A program made the position numbers and the translations under genes. A stretch of 64,000 nt of DNA, from assembly GCA_013368325.1 (NCBI GenBank), contig JAACJK010000003.1:124001-188000 (forward strand). The letters run 5' to 3'. This document shows, piece after piece, positions 12,021-22,820 of this stretch (within the stretch, counting starts at the first letter, position 1; every line of letters starts with the position of its first letter). The notes below the pieces were generated by a model. That model had not been told where the DNA came from. It saw only the letters and a program-made list of their open reading frames with translations, and ran no database searches. The stretch is from Ephemerocybe angulata. Its lineage: Eukaryota > Basidiomycota > Agaricomycetes > Agaricales > Psathyrellaceae.

Positions 12021-13871
12021 TCAGACCATACATGCCATCGTAATTGTACTTGCTGAGGGAAACTTCCTTTCATCAGCTGCCGTCATCATATCAAGGAGAT
12101 CCACCATTAAGTGGATGGTGGCTTCATCCGCACCGTCCAAAGCCGTCAAGACCAAGACAGTGTCATCAACATCATTCGGTGTCTCGTCGCTGGGTATCTC
12201 GTCCAACGAGCCAAATTGTGAGCTGCTTGTGGTCGCCATGGAGTGTACCTGCGCACAGGCCCATGCTTCGGCGTCAGAAGGAATTATTGCTGAGTGAGGA
12301 TGAACACCATCACTGTGCGTGCTGTGCTGGTCGCCCATCGGAGGGGCGAAGGACAAGACGCGAGCGAGCATGCGCTTCATGTGCCCCGTGGGTTTGTCGA
12401 GCGCACGCGAATACTCCACCTGGTCTTTCAGCTGGGACTGGGTTCCTGTTACGAAGAGGGAGCGGCAGGTGCGCCATGTGTCCGACTCTGAGTCGAGATG
12501 CCCGACGGAATTTGGAGTTAGGACGATGGTTACTTGTTGGAGGTGTGGGCTTGTGCCTAAAATGTGCTCGATTCCCGCTCGGGCTGGGAGGAAATTTAAA
12601 CCTGGGTTGTGAGCGTAGGGTTTTTCTTCAGCTCGGGATAAGATGAGGTTGAAGGACTCGAGGCTGGGGCACGAGAGGTTGAGGAGGATGGGGTTGCAAA
12701 AGCCTACAGAGCCCCAAGAAGGCGCGGGCTCTGCGATGACGAGCGAACGGAGTCTTGGGAGCTCGACTTGTACTGAGCTTCGGCCTTGTATTGCCTTGGA
12801 GGTTCCGTGCCATTCGAGGTGAAGGAGGTTATGTTGCATTGTTTGGAGAGCCAGGGTTATTGAAGATGCGAGAGGAAAGTGGGGTGTGGACATGACAAGG
12901 GTGGTGATCCCGTCCCATTTGAGCATGAGCTTTTTGAATAAGGGTCGGCCGGCGTCGTAGTGGTGTGTCCCGCTGTGGTTTCCCAGCTCGCGGAGGACTA
13001 CTTTGTGCAGCTCGGGTGAGCATTCTGAGATCGTGAACTTTGGATAAGAGTAGACGATGTCGAAATTGGACTTTTCGATCGTGATGCTCCTGAGGTTTCG
13101 GAAGGGACGGAGGCAGCGGGGCGTCGGGTATAGCTTGAAGTACATGCAGTCGTCGCATGCAAGCTCCAGGGACGCCCATCTGTCGCTGCTCCGCATCAGG
13201 ATGTCCAAGAATTCTTGGAATGGCGCGCGGTTTCTTCCCTGCAGTCGAATGCGGAGGGTTAGACCCCGAGACCGAGCAAGGATCCCACCTTCCAGTATGA
13301 TTTTGCAGTTCTTGATGCTAGAATGGTCCTCCACCAAGCTCTTGTCGTAGCCTGGAGGGAGGGTACTAGTGTCGAGGCACAGGCTTCGCCAGAGCTCTGG
13401 TGTGCGCTTCGTGAGCGCTTCCCAGGTTCGGCACACTGCCATGAGGGTGGTTGCAGGATCGTTGAAAGTGGGGGTGTGACCTGACGCTTTGTGGCCTGTG
13501 CTTAGGGCTACGCAGACGTGGCCGAAGACGTCAATGTAGTTGTTGTCTCCGCAGTAGTGGGCGAAGATCAGCTGCAGGAGCTCTGGGGGTAGGTGAGCGA
13601 GGCTTTCCAGGTCTCCGGGCTTCCAGGCAGGACTGCCTGTAAGAGGGGGACGGCTGGGTAAGTCGAGGTACGGGAGCCTGAGGTACGAAGATAGGTTCAA
13701 TTGGGGAAGCGCGAGATATGGAGATAGGCGCCTTCGTTGCTCCACCAGCTTCCGAGAGATAGCGCTTAGTCGTTCGCTGGCCGGAACAATTACAACGAAG
13801 AGGACAATGATAAAGGTGCTCTCGGCGACATTACCGAGGAAGTCGAGCGTCCTCGTGATAGCGATGTGCAT
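12021..13871 (-). CDS. F-box / leucine-rich repeat-like protein, copy 1
   Basis: Single exon, 616 residues. A hydrophobic segment (about residues 18-31, FIIVLFVVIVP) and a Leu/Pro-rich stretch precede the F-box (about residues 93-112, LAHLPPELLQLIFAHYC), a VCRTWEALTKRTPELWRSL motif, and a long irregular leucine-rich region with LRSITIE, LRSLVIAEPAP and LESFNLIL-type strands. Such proteins recruit substrates to SCF ubiquitin ligases through Skp1; the target is unknown. The C-terminus ends in TITMACMV, nearly the same as the ending of the downstream paralogue, so the 3' end is reliable. The possible transmembrane segment before the F-box is unusual and absent from the visible part of the paralogue. 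Confidence 0.8.
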   Translation of the reverse strand: MHIAITRTLDFLGNVAESTFIIVLFVVIVPASERLSAISRKLVEQRRRLSPYLALPQLNLSSYLRLPYLDLPSRPPLTGSPAWKPGDLESLAHLPPELLQLIFAHYCGDNNYIDVFGHVCVALSTGHKASGHTPTFNDPATTLMAVCRTWEALTKRTPELWRSLCLDTSTLPPGYDKSLVEDHSSIKNCKIILEGGILARSRGLTLRIRLQGRNRAPFQEFLDILMRSSDRWASLELACDDCMYFKLYPTPRCLRPFRNLRSITIEKSNFDIVYSYPKFTISECSPELHKVVLRELGNHSGTHHYDAGRPLFKKLMLKWDGITTLVMSTPHFPLASSITLALQTMQHNLLHLEWHGTSKAIQGRSSVQVELPRLRSLVIAEPAPSWGSVGFCNPILLNLSCPSLESFNLILSRAEEKPYAHNPGLNFLPARAGIEHILGTSPHLQQVTIVLTPNSVGHLDSESDTWRTCRSLFVTGTQSQLKDQVEYSRALDKPTGHMKRMLARVLSFAPPMGDQHSTHSDGVHPHSAIIPSDAEAWACAQVHSMATTSSSQFGSLDEIPSDETPNDVDDTVLVLTALDGADEATIHLMVDLLDMMTAADERKFPSASTITMACMV

Positions 13872-14311
13872 TGTTGGTTAGGGGAGGATAAGGTCTCAGA
13901 GTAAGTCGAGAGTAAGCTCGGGGTAAAGGTGGAACAGGAATGCCAATATTGAATGTCCTCCACTTCAGGAAGCTGTCAGAGTGCGCAGTCGCTCCCAGGA
14001 TCCCGTGTCATGCATACTCAATAGAATGGGAGTCGCTTGCTTCGAAAATTGCGAGCGCAGCGGTACTGTACTTCACCAGCTCAGTTCGGGAAGATTGGAA
14101 CCGTACGAGGGCTGCGCACATCTTACAGCAATAAGCCTGAGCCCACGGGAAGTTTAGACCCACAAAAATCGGTACCGTAAATAAAAGGAGGTTGGGGCTG
14201 TGTCATGTAATGCAGGAAAATAGTATGTGCCAGATGGATTGCATTTGTGTTGGTAGGAATGGGCGCTTGAGCCTTGGTCGACTCTCAATGGGCCGTGCCC
14301 CCTCCCAAGTG

Positions 14312-15883
14312 TCATATCATACAAGCAACTGTGAGGGCACATGCTGAAGGAAACATAACACCGGCGCCTAGCGATACCATGTCAATAAAGTCAATCATAA
14401 CTCGCATCGTATCTGGTTCTGCGATGTCCAAAGCGCGATAGGCAGACTCTTCAACAGCTCTGGTTTGGATGTCGCTGGTTGAAGCTCCTGAGGTTGTCAC
14501 CGAGTTTACATGCGCAAAGATATCTGCGGCCCAGACTATTGCGTCAGAAGAGTGAGGGGCACGACAGTTGCCTACAGGCTGTGCGCATTGACGAGGAGCG
14601 AAGGACATCATGCGAGCGAGCATGGCCTTCATATCATGTTGGGAGGGGAATAAACTCAAGAGGGATAGAGGTAGTGCAATCCGGCTTCCACGCCCGTTCG
14701 TAGAGAGTGCCCGAGTGCGAACTAACTTTTCCAACTGAGATTGCGTTCCCGTCAAATAAAGACATGGATGGGTGCGCCATGCGCGATTGAGGTTGGCAAA
14801 GGAAGGGGCGAGGATAATGGTCGTCTGTGCGAGGCCCGGGCTCCTGCTGAGGAGGTACTCGATGGCTTCCCGTGCTGTCAGGAAGAAGCCATGGTCTATC
14901 GCAGGTTTGGGCCGACCAACCGCCTGGAACAACAAGAGTTTGAAGATCTCAAGGTTGGGGCACGAGAGGAAAAGGAGGATATGGCTGCAGAAGCTGGGAT
15001 GGTATTCGAATGGTGCAGGCTCAGCGATGGTGAGTGAACGGAGCTTTGACAGCACAATCGGCACCAAATGACCTTCCACCACATCCTCAGTTCTGTGCCA
15101 CTCGAGATGGAGAAGCGTATCCTGCATTGCTTGGAGTGCCAGTGTGATTTGGCTCACGAAAGGAGGGTTCTTGGTGAAGGACATGACCAAGGTGGTGATC
15201 GTGTCCCATCTGTGCATGAGATTCTTGAGTAAGCGTGGGTTGCTGTCGTAACAGGTGCCCAGGGCGTGGAAGACGACTTTGTGCAGTTTGGGCCCAGATA
15301 GCGTATACCTCAAGCGCGAGTATACGGAGACACGGCAGTTAGCCTCGATGGTGATGCTCTTGAGGTTCTCGAACGGATGAAAGGAGGGAGACTCAGGGTC
15401 GGGTGCAAAGTAGACACGATCGTCGCATGCGAGCTCTAAGGATGACCATCTGCTGCTGCTTTCCATGAGGGTTCTGAGGAGTGATTGGAAAGGATGATGT
15501 GTTTTGCCTTGCAGTCGAATATGGAGGGGAAGACCTTGCGATCGGATGAGAATGTCATTCTTCAACACCTTCCTGAAGAGCTCGACAGCGGGGTTGTTTG
15601 TCATTAAACGCTCGTTGCAGCCGAGAGGGAACGTGGTGTCGAGGCAGAAGTTTCGCCAGAGCTGTGGTGTCTGTTTCACGAGCACTTCCCACCTCAGGCA
15701 CACTGCCATGAGGGTGCTCGCAGCGTCGGTGGAAGCAGTACCACCCGTTGGGACGAACACCCCGGTTAGTGTGTACACGTGGCGGAAAATGTCGATATAC
15801 CCCTCGTCGCAATATTGCGCGAAGATTTCTTGAAGGAGTTCTGGAGGTAGGTGGTTGAGCCGCTCCAGGTACCCAGTTGTCAA
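14312..15883 (-). CDS. F-box / leucine-rich repeat-like protein, copy 2 (5' end uncertain)
   Basis: A 523-codon open frame, tandem paralogue of the F-box gene 440 bp further on. It has the F-box NHLPPELLQEIFAQYCDEGYIDIF, the VCLRWEVLVKQTPQLWRNFCLD motif and the same leucine-rich strands (LKSITIEA, LRSLTIAEPAPF), ending LTVACMI. No ATG lies upstream of the F-box in this frame: the open frame begins at a TTG codon, and the frame extended upstream meets a TAA at about 15928 without passing an ATG. The roughly 90 residues that precede the F-box in copy 1 are therefore missing. Either a short upstream exon was not found or the gene is 5'-truncated, possibly by the repeat-like DNA at 15.92-16.59 kb. 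Confidence 0.65.
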   Translation of the reverse strand: MTTGYLERLNHLPPELLQEIFAQYCDEGYIDIFRHVYTLTGVFVPTGGTASTDAASTLMAVCLRWEVLVKQTPQLWRNFCLDTTFPLGCNERLMTNNPAVELFRKVLKNDILIRSQGLPLHIRLQGKTHHPFQSLLRTLMESSSRWSSLELACDDRVYFAPDPESPSFHPFENLKSITIEANCRVSVYSRLRYTLSGPKLHKVVFHALGTCYDSNPRLLKNLMHRWDTITTLVMSFTKNPPFVSQITLALQAMQDTLLHLEWHRTEDVVEGHLVPIVLSKLRSLTIAEPAPFEYHPSFCSHILLFLSCPNLEIFKLLLFQAVGRPKPAIDHGFFLTAREAIEYLLSRSPGLAQTTIILAPSFANLNRAWRTHPCLYLTGTQSQLEKLVRTRALSTNGRGSRIALPLSLLSLFPSQHDMKAMLARMMSFAPRQCAQPVGNCRAPHSSDAIVWAADIFAHVNSVTTSGASTSDIQTRAVEESAYRALDIAEPDTMRVMIDFIDMVSLGAGVMFPSACALTVACMI

Positions 15884-16936
15884 TGGGAGATATGGTAGAG
15901 TTGCGTATATAATTCCCGGAGGTGCATGTAATTAGTAAATAACAACGTCAAATTCTGACCCTCTGTAACTAAATGTAAATAACATTAAATAACATTAAAA
16001 TGCGCGAAATCACGAGGTCGGTGCAGAGCTCGACGCTCATAGCGCCCGCACCTTTCTTCAACCTTTCTGCTGCTGCTGCGTTCATTGCATCATGGTGTAT
16101 TGAAGAGAGGGGATGTAGCAATGGTCTAAACTACCCAAAGCTTCAATTCAAACTCTCCGTCATCCCTTGTAGCGCCCTCATCACTCCTGACACGCCTTCT
16201 CGCCGCCAGCTTCTGGAGTAAAGGGCCTTAAAGGGGACCGTCTGCCACAATTTCGCGTACCTCGACGCTCGCAATCCGTCCTCATTTAGAGTCGTTGCTG
16301 CGGGTCTTGGTACCCTGGACTGGGACCTCAGTTTCATCATCGCCGATCGGACTCGTCGTAGTTGGGGTCGGCGTCGCGTTCATCGTCCTCGAGGCCACAA
16401 CAACGAAGCTTCTCGATTTCGCAGAACCGCCGGAGGGTAGGGTTGGGCCGTGCAGGAGGACGTTTCTGGATTTATATACCCGACTTATTCACATAGACCC
16501 TTGCACCCCTCTGCATATAACGATTAATTTAATGTAAATAACATGTTATTTACACCTGGTGCATATAAAGACGAGTTATTTCCGCAACCCTAAGATATGG
16601 GTTAGAATCAGTGGGTATCTCGAGTATTGGGGTTTTGAATCTGGGAAACACCCGACTCAGGTGCTCGACAGATCTGCTGAAAGCGGCTCGTACCCCTTCC
16701 CCAGGTGGAAATATCATTATCAGGAGCAGTGACACCTCGAAAAAACGACAGAGGTGGTCGAAAAACGACATACGGCCCAGTCGATGACAGAAAGGGGTCG
16801 GGGTAGGTGATGTCGATGGTAGCTGGCAAGGTGGAGCCAGGTGAGGCAGCCTGCGGTCGAACCCTGTGAAGGCATCTGACCAAGCTCTGACAAACATCGA
16901 TCCCGAATAGTGGCACAACACTGGAAATCATCTACT
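15884..16936. other. Intergenic, AT-rich repeat edges
   Basis: No gene recognised. Both sides of this stretch carry related motifs: 'GTGCATGTAATTAGTAAATAAC' type sequence near 15924-15945 and, inverted, 'TTATTTACACCTGGTGCATATAA' type sequence near 16545-16567, next to several TAAATAACA runs. This could be the inverted ends of an inserted element of about 650 bp, but the match is short and imperfect. Confidence 0.3.
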
Positions 16937-19518
16937 CTAATAAACTACTGTATTACCATGATCGAGGGTGTTCCTAACCTTTGAGGACGACAGCCAGCCC
17001 TCCCGTGCATGAAACCTGGTTGCACCGGGTGGCCTAGGTTGTGAACTGATGCGTACCCCTCCCTCCAGCTTTCTAAGCTTTACCAGAGTATTGTGTATGG
17101 AAGGTCTTTCCTCCGAAACTCTTCGCCAACATGGAAGAATGCACCCGTCCCAAACTGTGCTGGAAAGCCCCCATTCCGTCCAAGCCTTACTTCCCAAAAT
17201 CGGTTTGCGTGGCTGCCTCCCAGATTGGACGTATAGAATGACCGTAGCGTCAAGGGCAATCTCAGAGAAAGGAATATCACCGGTATAGATCTAAGTTAAT
17301 TATAGAGGTGTGTCCGGGCTTCTGAGAATGTCTTAACTCACCTCGTACATCACGCATCCTAGAGAGTATACATCACTCAGCTCCGTGGGCGCGGCGTCCT
17401 CTATATTCGGGTCGAGCAGTTCTGGGGCCTGCCAGCGGGCTGTGCCCCCAAAGCTCGAGTAGCCAGTCGCGAGAGATGGTACTCCAATCTCTGGAGCTAT
17501 TTCGCCTTCAATGACGACTGATAAGCCGAAGTCTGCAACGCACGCCCTCCCGGAGGATGTGACGAGGATGTTTGCCTGGGTTGCGAATTGAGCGTTGACG
17601 AGATAGATGTGCGCATGAGCTCACCCCTTTTAGGTCCCCATGCACGATACCTTGACTGTGTAGATAGAGAAGCCCATCACATACATGAATTGCCTGTGGT
17701 TTGTTGTGTGAGCTGTAATGATTCCCTTTAACTTACTGGAGGCGTTTACCGTAGCGTGTCGGTTAGCGCCCGGATGACGTCGTAAATAATCTCCGATGCA
17801 GCCATTCTCCATCCACGGCGAAATAAGGCAGATCCTCTTAGAAGCGTCGTTGAGGTTGTAGATACCGTAAAAGGGTAGCAGGTTCTCGTGCTCAAGTAGG
17901 CTCCAAACTATCGCTTCCCTCGCAAAGACCTATTCAATGGAGGATGTTGGTAGTTTAGATATTGATGAAACCCAGAGAGAAATATGCATACCCTGAGAAG
18001 TCTCTTGGTGTCTGATCTTTGATAAATCTTGATCATTTTCATGCATACAGAATGGCCTCGAAATCGGCCTTTCCATATCTCACCATAATTCCCGGACGTC
18101 ACAGCATGAGTGTGCTCACGCGCGACGTGCGGGAGGATGAGGGACCGAGGGAAGAGGTCGTACCGTGTTGCAAGCTTCAGCAGCAATCGGAGAACCCGAG
18201 CTTGCTCCGTCCGCGTTCTAGATGCGGACTTATAGTCGAGGACCTGATAATGCATCAGTCAAGTGGGCCCCTTCCTGATGTTTGTGTACACACCAATTGG
18301 AGAGCATCCATAACAGTTTGTGCTTGCTTAGAAGTGAGGGAGGAGAGCACCCTTGACGCAGCCAAGTCGGCGGAGATGTCTACAAACACACGAGTTATGT
18401 CACCGTACAGGTCGGACAATGGCAAATGGGGTGATACGGCTCGGATGTTCGCCATAGTTCTTGAGAGTGAGACGATAAAACCATTTGGATCATTCACCAA
18501 ATCGTCTCGCCGAACCTCTGTCCGAGTAGGCAGACTTTGTTGGCGGGTACGAGGTGGAACGGGTGGTTTGGGGAGTGGACGAGAGGCCCAAGGACGGGAA
18601 GATATTCCGGGGGATGAAGATTGAGGGAGAGAGACCCGGCGGGTCTGTGATGAGTCCAAAAGCCAGGCTTGAAGTGACTTGACGGCGGTCGATATTAACG
18701 GAGGGTGTTTCCACGGGACTGGCACGAGGGAGGAACGGCGATGACCAGATGGAGTCACTGGAGGTCGCGCCAGAGCGACAGTGGATACGCAAAGCTCGAG
18801 GATGGCATCTATGTCACTGAAATAAGCCCGAGGCGCCAGTGTGAGAGACGATTAACTATACATACATGAATCGACATAGCTATATGCTGTAGATTCGAGG
18901 AACGGAAGGCGGAGAAATTGGGACATAGCCACACCTTCTTCTGTCGACACTTCTCTCCTGGAGGAATATTAACTGTCACGAGGTACGGTTCTATCTGCAT
19001 ATGTATCTACCTGGAGACTTCGACGTCCTTTTTGTTGCCCACAAGGATGCCTGGAATGGCGCTGTTCCTCTCCAGCACCCGGTACATCGTTTCCGCAATT
19101 TCAAGGGACCTCCGGCTGGGCACTGAGTATACGAGAACAAACGCACCGACGCTCTGAAAGTCTATTCCCATCTGGTGTTGCGTTCAGAAGTAGCTGTTGA
19201 CATTGGCAAACTAACCTCCTTTACCTGATTATTCCCTTCGATAAGGTCGCAATCATACTCTCTCGACTCATGTGAGATGACCTTGCGAGAATTGGGAGTG
19301 GGATATGCCTGGTCGGACGACGAGGCGGTGCCCTATGGGAGGGTCTAGGTCTTAGAACTTCAGGAGTGAGGAAGTAGTACTTCGGTAAGACGCCCGATTA
19401 CGGTTGACTTTCCTGCCATTGATGTTGCGTCTCAACGTACTTAAGCCATTCCAAAGAGAGGTAACTCACCAACACCTGTTTCTCCCAAAAGCACTATCTT
19501 CAGCGGTTTTCTGAGCAT
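16937..19518 (-). CDS. Ras-like GTPase fused to a TKL-like protein kinase
   Basis: Eleven exons: 19518-19470, 19412-19381, 19332-19225, 19171-19011, 18957-18862, 18816-18294, 18243-17992, 17929-17750, 17693-17625, 17575-17342, 17290-16937; 685 residues with all phases consistent. Residues 1 to about 168 form a small GTPase: P-loop GETGVGKST, FVLVYSVPSRRSLEIAETM, IPGILVGNKKDVE (the NKxD guanine motif), EVSTEEGVAMSQ and PFLESTAYS (the SAK-like G5). Switch II is degenerate (DLIEG instead of DxxG). A Ser/Pro/Arg linker follows, then a helical segment, then a kinase domain from about residue 370: GNYGEIWKG, VCMKM, HGDLKGAN, DFG, WQAPELLD, DVYSLGCVMYE. Exon 6 (18816-18294) runs without a break from the last GTPase helix into the linker, so the fusion does not rest on one guessed splice site. 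The start was chosen at MLRKPLKIVLLG, a typical short Ras N-terminus. Domain identities are firm; one continuous protein is a strong inference. Confidence 0.8.
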
Positions 19519-20187
19519 TTCGAGATGGAGGTGTTGCGAGAAAAGCACTTACAGAAGGTGTTTACAGAGCGCGGCCCCTGAGAGGATTGGTTGACCGAAT
19601 CTGCCGCTTACCATCAGATGATGTTCTGTGATCCGGCAGATCGGTCCCACGATTTTCACTGGCTCTCTTGTCTTCTGCCAAACTGCGACTTAGGAGCAGC
19701 AGTGTGAGGGCTCAGCCGTTCTTCAGGAGGAAAGGCACGCCAACTCAAATGGTACGCAGAGGAACAGAGAGGGATTATAAAGTCGGTCAGGGCTCTCGGT
19801 TCCTCCAATTATCATATGTGCGGTCGCGTGCTCATTCCTTCCCTTAGTGACTGAGAAAATGATCCCACAGGTTATCTTCTCGTCCCCTCTTTATTCTGGC
19901 GGACAAAGGATGGAATTTATGTTGCTTGCCTAAGTCCACAGCGAGCGAGCGCCACTCTCTTGCCCCCAAGCTTGGGCGCTTCATTCTGCTCCATCAAAAC
20001 ATCGCCTCAAGCGGTGGGACCTCGAGGCGACAAGTGGATCAAATCAGAGATGGTCAAACCTAATCGGCGGCAATTAAGTCCGACCCTTGAGCCCAACGTG
20101 GGCCAGCTCCCAGCGGTCTTTGTATTGTCTTCCTTTCCTCTGTCCCCCTCCCCCTCCCCCAGCCCCTCCCCGTCTCATCCACTCATT
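19519..20187. other. Intergenic between divergent genes
   Basis: This 669-bp stretch separates two divergently transcribed genes and must hold both promoters. A CT-rich tract (about 20130-20180, repeated CCCCTCC) lies directly before the glucanase start, as is common in fungal 5' leaders. No ORF or repeat was recognised. Confidence 0.45.
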
Positions 20188-22820
20188 ATGTATGACGGGT
20201 CCTCCAACTACTATGCTTCAGGCGCAGGTCAGCCGAGGTACATGGCGTCTCAGCCATACGGCGACAATGGTGGCAGCCAGCCCTACTACAACGAATCCTT
20301 CGCCCACTCCCAGCAGAGCATGCTCCCCGGCGGCAATGCCTCTACCTACAATCTCAACGAGAACCGCTCATACTATGACGACCCAGCCGCCTTCCGAGAC
20401 AACGTCGCTTTAGCACCTGTCGGCCAGAACCGTGACCTGAGCGAGAAGAACGAACTCTACGCGTCGCCCAAGGCTAAATCCCAGCGGAAGGCGAAGATTA
20501 TTGGTGCCCTCGTAGGCTTTGTAGTCATCGCTGGTGCCGTTGTCGCCATCCTCTACTTTACTGTCATCAAGAAGAAGGACGGAACGAGCACGAGCGGATC
20601 CGCGGGCAAGAACTCAACCACTCTGAACGTCGTCTCAGGCGCCTCCGGTAGCAAGATTACGATGGAGAACGGCACGAGCTTCACGTACACCAATCCCTTC
20701 GGTGGTTACTGGTACTACGACCCCAACGACCCTTACAAGAGTGTGGCGAGGCCTCAAGAGTGGAGTCCTGCTCTAAACGAAACCTTCAAATACGGGATAG
20801 ACAAGATTCGAGGGTTCGTCGTCGTCTGCCTTCCATACCCCCTGTCGTTGTGCTAACACTGGCCCCTCTCGTTTGGCAGTGTCAACCTTGGCGGCTGGCT
20901 CAATCCTGAACCTGTGCGTTATTCTCTTCTCTATCTTGCTTGGCTGAACTTCTTGGCTGATACCATCTTTTGTAGTTTATGCAAGTAACCATTCCCACAC
21001 ATGCCCCAGCTCTCTTCTGACATAACCCTCCAGCGCGCCCGCATTGTATCAAAAGTACCTCAACAACCCAACTCCAGCCGTTGACGAATGGACGCTATGC
21101 GAGAATATGGCTCAAGACACTGCTGGCGGTGGTCTAAATCAGCTGGAGGAGCACTACAAGACTTTCATCGTACGTCAGAGCCCTGTCTCCTTCCTGAAAC
21201 GCAATTTGATGGGGATCATCAGACAGAGAAGGATTTTGCTGAAATCGCTGCTGCGGGCCTCAACTACATCCGTCTCCCGATTGGTTACTGGGCAATTGAA
21301 AAGCGGCCCAACGAGCCGTTTTTGGAAGGCGTCTCATGGACGTGAGTGCAGCATGGCATCTTCTCTCCGCAACGGCGACTGACCCCAGCTGTTGGTAGGT
21401 ATGTCCTCAAGGCCATCAAGTGGGCACGGAAGTATGGTCTCCGTATCAACCTCGATCTCCACACGATGCCCGGAAGTCAGAACGGCTGGAACCATTCGGG
21501 AAAGATGGGGAAGATTGGCTTCTTGAGAGGGCCTATGGGCTACGCCAACGCACAGAGGGCCCTGAACCACATCCGTATCCTCGCCGAGTTCATTTCTCAA
21601 CCTCAGTACAAGGACGTCGTCACCATGTTCGGTGTTATGAACGAGCCGTTGGGCAGCGACATTGGCAAAGCCCCGCTCTTCGCTTTGTATGTCGTTATTT
21701 CCGTTTCTGATCCGAGACGGCTCTGACACCCCGCACAGCTATCTCGAGGCGTACAACATCGTTCGTGCTGCTGGTGGAACAGGTGAAGGGAACGGCCCTT
21801 GGATTTCCATGCACAATGGCTTCCTCGGCAACTCGGAGTGGATTGGCAGCTTTACCAACGCGGATCGCGTTACCCTGGATCAGCATCCTTATCTGGCATT
21901 CTCACAACCAAACGCAGACCCGATGGAGGCTTTCATCAACGTCCCGTGCAAGGCCTGGGGCCAGTCGACGAACGACACCCAGGCTCAATTCGGATTGTAC
22001 AACGCTGGAGAATTCAGTTTGGCGGTCAACGACTGCGGACTTTTCCTCAACGAAGTCAACGGTGGGTCTAGGTATGAGGGCGACTACATCCATGGTGCTA
22101 GCACTCGCATCGGTAGCTGTGACCCATGGACGGATTACCAGAACTACGACGCCCAGATGAAGGCGAGCATCAAGAGTTTCGCACTTTCGAGTATGGATGC
22201 TCTTCAGGTATGTCATTCGTAAGCGCCTTTCGAATCTCTAACTGACCATTCCACTCCAGAACTACTTCTTCTGGACATGGAAGATCGGCCCCTCTGCCGT
22301 GAGCGGAAAGGTGGAGTCGCCTGCATGGTCATATCAGCTTGGTCTCCAGGAAGGCTACATGCCTGAAGATCCTCGTGAAGCCGCTGGAGCATGCGGAAAC
22401 ACCAACCCCTGGCAGCCTCCTCTGCAGCCATGGCAGACTGGAGGCGCCGGCGCCGGCGACATCCCCCAGACCTTCCTCGCCTCCTACACCTGGCCTCCAA
22501 CGTCGCTCACTACGGTCGGCCCACCAGCTGGACTCCCCTCCTACACCCCTACCGGTAGCATCATCACGCTCAAGCCTGAGACTGCCACGACGACAGCGTC
22601 TGGTGTGAAGATTACCAAGACCGCCGACCCAGGGAGCGGATGGAACAACCCCAAGGATAACGCAGGGTTGTACGTTGAGATTGAAGGGTGCGGGTATCTC
22701 GACACGTACGTGGATCCTGCGGCAGCCGTCCCGGCGCTCTGCGTCCAAAGCCGAGATGTTTCTCGTCGCGCCCCCGAACCAGTTCCTTCGCCCGCCATCA
22801 CACCCCCTCCCACAGCATAA
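20188..22820 (+). CDS. Membrane-anchored exo-beta-1,3-glucanase, glycoside hydrolase family 5
   Basis: Eight exons: 20188-20813, 20880-20913, 20976-20980, 21034-21169, 21223-21341, 21399-21686, 21739-22207, 22260-22820; 745 residues. A cytosolic Tyr/Gly/Ser-rich N-terminus is followed by one membrane anchor (about residues 108-131, IIGALVGFVVIAGAVVAIL, then KKK), making a type II protein with the enzyme outside. The catalytic part has VNLGGWLNPEPF, NYIRLPIGYWA, INLDLHTMPGSQNGWNHSG, the acid/base glutamate in MFGVMNEP and the likely nucleophile in GEFSLAVNDC. It should release glucose from beta-1,3-glucan during wall remodelling, as in Exg/ExgD proteins. Exon 3 is only five bases (TTTAT), and the following intron has a GC donor (gcaagt); only this splice gives the family motif EPFIAPALYQ. 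The start was taken at 20188; the frame is open upstream but reads through leader-like sequence. A Pro/Ser/Thr-rich tail ends the protein. Confidence 0.9.

Noticed and set aside
12044..12646. 200-codon plus-strand frame
   Set aside because: Shadow of the F-box gene; no domain and wrong strand.
16937..19518. Identification as a Roco (LRRK-like) protein
   Set aside because: No COR domain or LRR seen, and the GTPase motifs are Ras-like.
22329..22748. 139-codon minus-strand frame inside the glucanase last exon
   Set aside because: Antisense shadow of the Pro/Thr-rich C-terminus.
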